A DNA stretch of 64,000 bases. It comes from Chiridota heheva. Lineage: Eukaryota; Echinodermata; Holothuroidea; Apodida; Chiridotidae. Positions 47,001 through 59,000 of the stretch are shown here, one piece after another. The notes below the pieces were generated by a model, which was given only the letters and a program-made list of their open reading frames with translations, was not told the origin of the DNA and did no database searches. Position numbers and translations under genes: made by a program. Each line of letters starts with the position of its first letter. Positions within the stretch are counted from its first letter, which is position 1. The DNA is taken from contig JAIGNY010003766.1 in assembly GCA_020152595.1 (NCBI GenBank), positions 1-64,000 on the forward strand, in the 5' to 3' direction.

Positions 47001-50000
47001 GGCTGATATCTTATTCCATTTAGTAGTTACTGCATTTTAAAGATTTTACCAGTGTGTTAAAAAGTTACCTCAAAGTGTGATATGTCATATTTACAAATCC
47101 AAGATAAATCTATTTCTATTAAATAAAAATTCATTTAGAGTGTAAGGTAGGTACATCACCAGATTAGTAAAGCATATTCTTGCAATGTGCAAAATATAAA
47201 CCTTTTCAAACCGAGTTTAGCCGAACCTGATTTCTTCAATACTTTGACCAATCAAATGCGGGGAGAACTTTTCCTTTGTTTCTCAACCAATCAGGTGTAG
47301 GTTAGAGGGGAAAAAAATGTAACCAGCAATGCGCATGCGTATTTCCTTCATGTACAACGCATGTATGATACATGCGCTTGAAAACATTTTTTCATACGCT
47401 TGGTTCCATACCGAGTGTGAATTGTGCAGACGAGCCAAGATTCCACCAGTATTCTATTGGTCAATAAGGTTCTTCCAGTATACGATGGATCCATTATGGA
47501 CACGTGAATCTCGGCCATGTGACATTGTTTAAATTAGTTATCCAGGAATTGTCGATTCAGATTTGAAAAGGTCTATACCTCATCTCAATAATTATTCAAG
47601 GAATGTTTCCAATCATTTAGAGAGAGATTTTCAAAGAACTACATAAGAATGTCTTAAATCTGCCTTTATGACATCACATTTTACACTGCGAGGTCTCTTT
47701 TTAACACACTTACGCAATCTGTGAAATGCAATACTTTTAAATAGAAAAAGATACCAACATGATTTTTACACCAATTGTGCTGTAAATGCACTAACTCTTA
47801 AATGGAAAAAGATGCCACTGTAATTTTTGCACTAAATTGTTTCTTTAATAGTCCTCTGTCATAGGCTTTTCAACACACTCACACAATCTTTGAAATGCAA
47901 TAGCTTTCAAACGGAAAAAGAGGCCACCATGATTTGTACACCAAATTGTTTCTTTAATAGTCCTCTCTCATAGGATTTTCAACACACTCGCACAATCTTC
48001 GAAATGCACTAACTCCTAAACGGAAAAAAATGCCACCATGATTTTTACACCAAATTCTTTCTTTAATAGTCTTCTATCATGCATATGAAATTGAAAATTC
48101 ATGGGAATATTCCTTTAAGGTCTAGGGTTTACCTGCTTTGGCGTGTTCTCGTCTTGCCTCGTTCAATCTCTTCTCCATTTCTCTGAAGTGCTCCTTGTAC
48201 GTTACCTCTAAGGCTTGACACCTCTCATCCGATGCTACAAGGAGAAAAAAAAATAACTGTGATTCCCAGCATCAAAATTTTAAAGGTATATGGACAAGTA
48301 GGTTTAGAGGAGTATTACATTTTGACTAGAATAGACCCTTTTAAGTCTGAATCTGCAATTTGTGGATAACTTATTTAAATAATGTCACACGGCCGGAATT
48401 CATGTGTCCATAATGGACCAATCATATACTAGAGGAATCTTACTGACCAATAAAATACTGGAGGAATCTTGGCTGTCTGCACAATTCACGCACGGTATGG
48501 GACCATGCTTATAAAAAAATGTTTTCAAGCGCATGTATCATATGTGTGTTACACATGAAGACGTGTAGTGCTGCTTACATTTTTTCCTCAAATCTGCACC
48601 TGATTGAGAGCATGGTGGTTCGCACCCCAAGTGGTGTTGGAGAGGAGGCGGAGAATGTTGAGGGAGCTGTTACATTTCTGTTTCAGGTTAGTGATGTGTT
48701 GCTTGTAGGAGAGCTTGAGTCCAGGGTTAAACCCAGGAACTTCGTGTATTCAAGTTTAGGGATGCGATTGCCATTGAGCACAAGGTTTGGGTTGGGGTGG
48801 AGGTTGTTGAAATAAGAGAAGTGCATGCAGACTGTCTTGTTTTGAAGAATTTAAAACTGTTATTGTTGCATTAGACTTGCAGCTGGTTAAGGCTGAATTG
48901 GAGTCTATTTTCAAGAAGAGGAAAGCTAAGGGAGGAGTAGAAGATGGTAAAGTCGTCCACGTAGAGGGTACGTTTGATGTTGGACCAAGGTTGTCCGCGA
49001 TGTCATTAATGCTGAGGTTAAAGAGAGTGAGAGAGAGGATGCTGCCATGGGGGACACCTTCTTCTTGGGAGTAGGGGTTGGAGAGGGTGTGGCCAATACG
49101 AACTTGGAACTGCCTGGGTGAGAGGAAGTTTTGAATAAAGATGGGGAGATGGCCTCTGAGGCCAATGGTGTGAACTTCGCGGATAATGCCGTACTTCCAA
49201 GTAGTGTCGAAAGCTTTTTTGAGGTCCAAAAAAATGGCAATGAGGTGGTTCCTTTTTTGCAAAAGATTCCCGGATAGTGGTGTCGAGCGTAATTAAGTGG
49301 TCTAGGGTATTGCAACGTTTCTGAAAGCCGCTTTGGTGAGGGGAGAGGATTCTGTTGGTATCAAGGAACCAGTTTAGTCTCTGATTATTGATCCTTTCCA
49401 TAATTTTACAAAGACAGCAGGTAAGGGCGATGGGGCGGTGGCTGAGGGGTCGGTATCGTCCTTCCCCGGTTTAAGGACGGGGATGACAATAGCTGTCCTT
49501 CAGATGGGGGAAAGGAGTGTGAGGACCAAATGTGGTTGAGGATGGTGAGTAGGGTAGTGGTGGCCTTGTTGGGGAGGTGTTTCAGGAACTGGTAGGGGAT
49601 GTTATCTGGGCCCTTGAAAGTGCAGCCAGCATCGTGGATGGCTTGGTTTAATTCAGAAAGGGTGAGAGGGGTGTTGTAGCTCTCGGAGTTGTCCGAGGGA
49701 AAGGTGATACTCCGGGCTTCATCGCGAGCTTTTTTGGTTTTGAAAGCATTGGAGTAGTTGGCCGAGGACGAGATGTTGCTGAAAAAAGGCGTCGAGGTGG
49801 TTAACGATGTCCTTTTTCGCGGTGAGAGGGTCACCATTCCAGGAGAGATGGGAGGTGGGAAACTTGCCCACCCTGCCGTGGAAGCTGCTAACCATTTGAT
49901 TGTAAATGTGTTCTGTAAAAGTATAACTGTATTAATTGTATATACTTTTAATAAAACGATACTTTGACGAATGTTTGAATTTACGACAAAATATCTATCA

Positions 50001-53000
50001 ATCAATGCTAAGGAAAGAAAAATAAAATATAACCATCACATTAACTACAACTAATCTTACTAGAAACGTTACACATTATAATATAATATAAAATTATATT
50101 TTACAGAAATTGCAAACATTTTCATACCTTATATTTAGCAATTTTTTTTTTTCAAACCAGAAAAACCAATCAAAATGAATCAATCATAAACAATCTCTCT
50201 TCTTGTCCCAAATCTTGAGATTAAACTTGTCATAACTGCTACCCATTATAATATCAACTTTCATAATTTTCAAGTATTGTACAGCAATTACAAACATTCT
50301 ATAGCTTATACTTAGCAAAAACCGTCATCTCACACCAGGAGAAACCAATCAAAATTAATCATAACCAATATTTCTTCTTGTCCCGTCTCAGTCATAATAT
50401 TATTCTTACCAGTTTCTGCTGTCACCTGCAGTTTTGCTAAGTCTTTCTTTAAGACAGCAATTGTCTCAGATGCCTCCTTGACCTCCTTATTTCTCAACTC
50501 CAGCTCTGAGTGCAGCTCACCAACATTCTATCAGAAAAATTGATCAATTCAATTAAAGATATTGGAACTTTCAGTATATGCTAAACTTTTTTTCCAGGAA
50601 TGAGTTTTTAAAATATTTCTTATAGGGCTTAGTCATTGAAAATAAAAAAGCTCTGTTCCTGTTAGAATTTGATCAGTGGGGGACAAAATGCGCTTTGCAT
50701 GGCCGCCGCATGGCCCCCGCATAACATCAAATCAAACATTAAGTCTAAACCTCGGCAATACATTCTGTCTTAACCCTGACAAAACCTCAAATCTGTCGGG
50801 TCTATTAATGCTCACAACAGAAACCACAATCCAGCACAAGCAATCAGCAATTACACCAGGGATTTCTTATTTCTACAATGCACACACTTCACCTCACTTT
50901 CCATAGTCATAACCTGACATTGATAGTAAACAAATTTCACTGCTGTGGCACTGACTTTTTCACGCTCAACACAAGGACTAAAGTATTCTCCTGTGGTCAA
51001 AGTGTCTGGCTTGAAGTAATAATTTACAAATAGGGTGGTATTTAACAGTAAAGATTTTATTTGCTTATGGATGAGTGATTTTTAGCGATTGTTTTGTCCA
51101 ACCTTGTAGGTTTTGAGGATTTTTTGGACTAAAATCTATTGCAACAAGTGTTTATCGTGAAACACAGTTATAGACCATAAGTTTTTGAGTCTTTACCATA
51201 CCCCAATCAAATTCAAACAGGAGTAGACTTGGTCATCATTTTCAGTGACTGGAGCTCGATAAAAATAAAAATGTTCATACATTAGTTTAGTTTAGCTTAT
51301 ACTTAAAATTCCAAACATTTGACCTAAAATAAATACATAAATCCTCAATGTATACTAATTAAAATACAAGGAACAACTACCAAGTAAACTTAGTTGCCTT
51401 TGCATTTTTGAATTATATGCAAATATATGCAAAATGTTGGGGAATATTTTGGACACAAAGTAACTCTTCTAGACATTTAGGAAAATACAGTAGTAAGCTT
51501 TTGGGTCATGAAATACCATACTATATAACAAAAATAGATCAATCCAAACAAAATTGACATAAAATGGAACAATGGAAGTTCAATGTACACTCATCAAAAA
51601 ATAAGGAAACCCTATAGACTAACTTATGACTACGTTGCATTTTTCAAATACATATGCAAATTTAAGGGAACATTTGAACAGAAAGTAACTAGTCTAGATA
51701 CTGGATATATGAGTAAAGGGAATAAGTGTTCTTTGAAAAGAATATGCATGTCTAATAAATACAAGTATGTGCAACGTCTTCAACCCATAATCTAAGAAAT
51801 CATCCAATCATTTGTTTCAAGAATATTCCTGTGAATTTCATTTATATGATAATAATAATATTCAGTTTTATAAAGTGTTTTCCTACAATAGCACTCAAAG
51901 AACTTATACCTTTTGTCCCTTTATTTGTTTGTTTGTTTAAGGCTTAATGGCACTACAAAAGCGAGGTCAAATTGTGCCTGAGAAGTTAGATCATTCCAGA
52001 GGTAGGAAGAAAAGAAAATAGGAGTCTGAGAGAAGTACGTCTCACAAGCTGAAAACTAGTCTCAAGACTATTCTCAACCACATAGCTATCACAGCGCACC
52101 CATCACAGTGCAGCCACCACAGCGCAGCCATCACAGCGCAGCCATCACAGCGCAGCCATCACAGCGCAGCCATCAAAGCGCAGCCATAACAGTGGAGCGG
52201 TTGTTAAACCAATCAGGTATTATTACACTGCTCCACTCCCCTATGCTGAGCACCAAGCGAGAGGGAAGCCGGCGCCATTTTTTTAAGTCTTTGGTATGAC
52301 CCAGCTGGGAATCGAACCCACGACCTACCGGCTGAAAAGTGAGTGCTCTACCAATTGAGTTAACCAGTCGGTTATGAGAGAGTACTAGACAGACAGATAG
52401 ATAGACAGACAGATAGAAAGATAAACAGACAGATAGAAAGATAAACAGACAGATAGAAAGATAAACAGACAGATAGATAGATAAACAGACATGCAGTAGT
52501 TAAGAGGAGTTATGCTCGAATATAAAAGTACTGGGTTCCACTCCTGCCGTGAGCACTGCATTGTGTCCTTGAGCATGACACGAAACTCTACTTGCACCAG
52601 TCTACTCAGCTGTAAAATGAGTACCAGTGCTGCTGGGGAGTTTACCTGCGATGGACTGGGGTTCTGTCCAGAGGGAGTCATGTGCTCTTATTCGCTTGCG
52701 CCAAGGACACCAGGGATAAACACTGGCCCTATGGGCCTAATGGCTGGATGGATTTAACTAATCCTAACTAGATTAACAAATACCATAAGAGAGAAACACA
52801 TTAGTGCAAAAACCCATGTTGCTTACTATCACTTATCAACACTAAATACCCATAAACATGAAAACCCTGTTTTAGGCTACCCAAACAGGAAGAAGCATTA
52901 TAGCAGCTTTCTTTGAATATTGTGGAGAATTTTTTTTGCCAGTCTTGCAACTTACTTTTGCATGTTGCCTAGCAACCACTTCCATATCCTCCATCTTTTT

Positions 53001-56000
53001 GTTCTTCTCCAGAATTTGCGATTCCACTGAAAAAACAAACATAGATTTTTTCAAATTGATTTCCTTTCAAGAATTTCAGTATCAGATGCTCGTTTCTGTA
53101 CCAGAGAGGTTTGAAGGCACACAAGAAGTGCAGTAAGCAAATGGGAAGGTAACACACTGATGGAATGAACTAATAAATAAAACATGATAAATATAGAAGG
53201 GGCAGAGGGGGTTGGGGCAGAGGGAGTTGAGGGCAGAGGGAGTTGAGGGCAGAAGGGGGTTGAAGGCAGAGGGGTGGGGCAGAGGGGGTTGGGGCAGAGG
53301 GAGTTGGGGCAGAGGGGTTGGGCAGAGGGGGTTGGAGAAGAGGGGTTGGAGCAGAGGGGTTGGAGCAGAGGGGTTGGGGGTAGAGAGGGTTGAGGGTAGA
53401 GGGAGTTGGAGGGGGTTGGGGCTGAAGAAGTGCATCAGATGTCCTAATTATTGAAACAATGTATGCAAAAACGTACAACAAAATTTGTTATAATTCAAGC
53501 ACTTTACAGAATTTTCAGGGATTGGAATGCAAAGATGGACTTATCACTGGGCAGTCTTGGTATTTTCCTATGTATGTCCATATTTTGTCTATCGGAATTC
53601 TATGAAGTGGTGAAGCAATTCTAAATACAAGTGCTTGAGTTTTTAATATACCCCCATTCAAATTCTAAAAAGAACAGAATTTCTCATCATTTTCAGTAAC
53701 TGAGCTTTATAAAAACAAACAAAAATTCAGAATTAAATACAGATTATGAACTTTCAATTTATGGTACATCAAACAGTTTAGCATATCCTGAAAATTCCCA
53801 AACCTTTTATCATTTAATAACTGGCCACCTGTAGTACATTGGTAGAAGTTATTTGTGTACTTGAAAGAATGAAAAGAGTAATCAATGGTCTATGTCCCTT
53901 TTCAAATGTAAATTGCATACTATCTTTGTTTGTTTGTTTGTGGTCATACATAAATAAAAGTCAGTTCATATAACTACTCTATGCAAATTAGCAGTCAACT
54001 TAAATAATTAAGGCAGTCTACTAATTTCCACCAAAAATATCTTTAAAACAATATTTCATTTATTTTAAAACTTTTCAGTTCTTTTCAAGCCTAATCATTT
54101 GCTATTTTGGTTATACTGCAAATTTGAAGTCAGACTTTCTATATATTTATTCCACTTAAAAATAATGTACAATTTTAAATGACGACAAGCTTTTTATAGT
54201 TTGTTTGTTTGATGAGGTCTTAACGGCACCACGACAACGAAGGTCAAATTGTGCCTGAGAGGTCAGATCATTTTAGAGGTAGTAAGGAAAGAGACCAGGG
54301 GAAGAATGAGAGAAATTCAAGAACAAAAGCCAGAAAGCTGTGATCAAGAGAGGAGGTGCATGGGTAAAACAAAAACAAAGTAGAGAGGGGGTGGAAGAGG
54401 AGAATTAAATATGGTTGTAGAGGGATGCATGCTGAAGGAAGGAGACTATTTTATCTGAAGGATTTTTTTGGAAGAACTCAGCAATTGAGTTGTGGGGAGC
54501 GAGGAAGCTCTGGGAAGGTTGTACAGGGGCAAGCAAGGAGAACGTGTTGGATTGTGAGGATGCAGTGGCAATTGTTACAGAGGGGTTGGGGGGAACCAAT
54601 AAGGAGGTGGGAGGAGTGAGGTGGGTGCGACCAATTCTAAGACGGGTAATATGAACGTTGTCGATACGAGAAAGGTTGTTGATGGTGGATTTGATCGGGA
54701 TTGTGGGCTGGATAACATGGAGTTTGTTATCAATTTGGAAGTTCCATAAGGTTTGCCAGCGGTCACGAACAAGAGAAGCGATAAGCGGTTTGATGTCAGA
54801 GAGGGTTTTGGGAAAAGGGGAAGGGAGGAGGTTAGGGGCAAGCTTAGCGGCTGTATCAGCCCTGTCATTGCCAGGGATGCTTTTTATAGACCTTACTCCC
54901 CCAAAACTTTAACTAATGCCGAGAAGGACACGAACACCACCGCCAAGGTGAGTAGAATAGCTCCTACTGTTCTTTGAATAGTCAAGCTAAAAAACAATTT
55001 TACATGCACTTGAAGTGGCTTGAAGTCTCTCCTCAAGGCCTTGGGCATCATCTTTCAGCTGAGCAGCAAGCCCGTCTCTCTCCTCCTTCACCTTATTAAG
55101 CTCCAATTCAAGACTACTTACTGCCAGTCTACAAGAAAGAAACAAGAATGTTAAAGGATTAGATCAGGAGGGGTCAAACAAGTCTATCTTATATGAAAGA
55201 GGTCTTTAACAGAAACACAGTGGTGAAAAAGCATTCAAACATCTTATTCTGTTAAGGAGATATATAAGTTTAAAGTTTGGTATTATTTGTGTAGAAACGA
55301 CTGAAATCAGACTAGTCGTGATGTCACAACCTCAAATTCCTCAGTCTCTTATGTATTCTATCATATTTTGTCTTGCAATTTTGTGGTTTAAAAACCATTG
55401 GATATGTCATGAAAGTAGTCAAATAGAATCTAACAAAGTAATTAAATTCATCACTGGAAGAAATTTTGAGAAGAAAAAAACACATTATAAATAGTAAATA
55501 AGCCAAATAAATCTTTAACATACATTTTGCTAAGAATGTGAGTAACAGGGCGCCGACCTTCCATAGTAGACTTACTACACCAGTCATTTCTTCACCATTT
55601 TTTTTTTTTTTAAAGTCTTGGATTTAGAAGAGGACGGAGCACCACTGAGCAAATTTTTATCCTGCGCAACATTCTAGAACAGGTGGCTGAATGGCAGTCA
55701 ACAATATATATCACCTTTGTTGACTTTGAGAAGGTGTTTGACTCAGTGCACAGAGAAAGCCTCTGGAAAATAATAGCAGCCTATGGTATTCCACAAAAGA
55801 TAATAAGTTTGATTAAAGCGTTATATGAAGACAGCGAATGTGCAGATATAGATGGTGATGTGTAATCTAAATGGTTTCAAGTCAAAAGTGGTGTAAAGCA
55901 AGGTGAAGTAATGTCAGGTTCCTTTTTCTGATGGTGGTAGACTGGGTGATGAGGAAAACGACTGATGATAACAGGAAAGGAATTGGATGGAAGTTCATGT

Positions 56001-59000
56001 CAACCCTTGAGGACTTAAATTTTGCTGATGATATCACTCTACTTTCATCTACATATCAACACATGCAAACCAAACCAAATTGACCAGGCTTAATCAGTAT
56101 GCTGCACAAACTGGTCTAAGAATTATTAAGGATAAAACAGAGCTCATGAAAGTTAACAGCAAAAATGCAAACAAAGTTTTTATCGATAACTAACAACTAA
56201 ATGAAGTAAACAAGTTCAGATACCTTGGTGCAACAGTAAGCTTAGAAGCAAGAGTAGCATTTATGAAGTTAAATAAGATATGGAACTCAAGCACATTCTC
56301 AATATATACAAAAATACAACCGTTTAACTCTTTTGTTAAGTCCGTACTCTTGCATGGTTGTGAGACATGGAGAGTTAATGTAGCAGATAATAAAAAGCTG
56401 GATACATTTATGTTGAAATGCTACAGGAGAATTTTGAAGATCAGATGGCCATATGTAATATCTAACGATGAAATACTGAGAATCATTAAACATGACAAAA
56501 TCAGCACTGAAGTAAAAAGAAAAAGATGGGGGTGGATTAGTCATGTGATGCGCATGAGCACTATTAAGCACTGTGACAGCTATGATGTGGAAACCAGAGG
56601 GGGGTCAGGTGATGCACATGAGCACTATTAAGCACTGTGTGACAGCTATGATGTGGAAACCAGAGGGGAGAAGGAAAGTTGGTCGTCCTTGAACGACGTG
56701 GAGAAGGACAGTCGAGAAGGAGAGGAAAGTGATGGGATGGAGTTAGTGGACAGAAGCCAGACAGGTTGCAAATAACAAGTCCAGTGGAGAGAGTGCACTG
56801 CATCCTTATGGACCAGGAGGCCTGAAGAGACTAGGTGAGGTAAAGTCCTCTTTCAGATAAGATGGACTTGCTTGACCAATGAACTAATCCTTTAAAGGTG
56901 TATGAACATGAAGAGGCAACATTAGCGAAATTGTTTGGGTGAAAAACGAGTAAATATCAAACATTCAATCAATCAATCCAATATCCATTAAAAAGAGAGC
57001 ATTTAATATCTTTTTGAAGTTTCCTGTCTTAATATAACATGTAATACAGGAATGGGCGGACCTGTCTATTTTCACAATGAAATTATTTTTCAATTCTATG
57101 CTCAAATTCTCCGAAGATGCGCAGCAGTCTTTTAAATTTGTGGACTTTAAAACCAAACAACATTTGTTTGTTTGATGAGGGCTTAACGGCACCATGACAA
57201 CGAGGGTCAAAATGTGCCTGAGAGGTCAGATCATTCTAGAGGTAGGAAGGAAAGGAAACAGGGGGAGAATGAGAGAAATTCAAAAACAAAAGGTCAGAAA
57301 GCTGTGATCGAGAAACAACCTTTATACCTGTCCATTGATGTTTCAGACAGCAATTGTGTCAATCAACATCATTCTCACATTTTACCACCCAACAAATCTT
57401 CTGAGTAACTTTGACTTGGTTACCTGTTTTCCTCAGTTGTTAGACTCTCTGTCTGTGTTTCCTGATGACAGCTGTCACGTTTAGGGCCTGCTCTAATCTG
57501 TGCTTCTGCAAGCCTTAGTTTCCAGCCAACTTCTTTTCTTGTTAGCAAATCTAAATGAGGTGAAGAAATAAAAAGGAATGAGCCATGCTTGAAAGATATC
57601 AACTAGGATCTTAATACAATACTACAAGTTTGCATACATACTCGGTTATCAAATATCTATTGAGAGGCAGCTAGAGGCAAAATTAGACATTTTCAAATCT
57701 GAATCTGCAGTTTCCAGAAAAGTAATCTAAATAATGTCACATGGCCGAAATTCACACGTCCAAATACTGGGAGATATGGCCATGTCATGTGATATAAATA
57801 TATATATATATAATATATATATATATATTTATATATATATACATTTATATACCGATATTGTCGAAGGACATCATTTTTCCACACGAGTCATGTGCAATGA
57901 GACGTGAGGTTGTTTGTGTGTATGGGAGGTACTTAATGAAATGTGTCTGGATAGATATCATTAAAGGCGCCATCAAGTCTGACAAAATCCTTATTTCATT
58001 TGATAGAATCAAAAATAATAAATCTTCTGACTAAGTGTCATACCTCCTGAAGCAATCTAACACATTTTTTGTAACTACTGTATTAAAAACTTGAATGATT
58101 TGAAGCTTTAAAACATGTAGAAAATGATATTATAAACCCATCAGGATATTGGAATGCCTTGTATTTCTTTATAATATCAAGTTTTCTAGCTTACAAAAAC
58201 TTGTTTTCCTGTTATAAGGGTCACGGACATTTTTGTGTACACATGAAATTATCAAAACATGCTGTTAACTTTGTGTCACATTATTTTGGAATAAAATTCA
58301 TAAAGAAAAATGTATATAATCATTATGTCCCTATTAGGGAAATAGTGTCATCATGCACAAGATTTCAACAAAGAATTGTACAAAATGGCAGTCTCCATGT
58401 GTCAACAAACATGAAAAACTCGATATAGGAATAAGATTCTGACTTAGTGTTTTTGGGAGTTGGTTTAAATTTTAATCCTCTATCATATGAAATAAGGATT
58501 GTATCAGACTTTATGTCCCCTTTAACAAGGCTTTATAAATATGAGTGGACAGTGAAAATATGATGCTTTGACCAGACATTGCCAGATTCTGCTAAGGAGC
58601 AAGTTTCCTTGATGACCTATAATGATAGTGAAACTAAGGTAAGTTTCTCGATTCATCATACCAACCTTTCAGGAGATTAATTCTACCGATGGCAAAATTC
58701 ACTCTTTGCTCAAACGAACCAAGCTTCTTCACCGCCTCCACAATTTCCGACATCTTCTGGTTTGAAACTTGACTATGACTGAAGAAAAAGAAATATAAAC
58801 CAGATCACTGTGAAAAATTTACATCTTTTAAAAAAAAAAATGGGAACAGAATGAAATGATACTTTAAAGATCTATGGACAGGTACTGTAGCAACAACTTG
58901 GGTTTAGTTTTAAGAAAATAGGATATAAACCAGGAAAATAGGCTATAAACCAGGAAAATAAGCTATAAACCAGGAAAATAGACTATAAACCAGAAAAATA

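Noticed and set aside
52305-52372. tRNA gene on the minus strand
   Set aside because: A and B boxes are good, but the sequence continues into a SINE body and lacks a clean acceptor stem.
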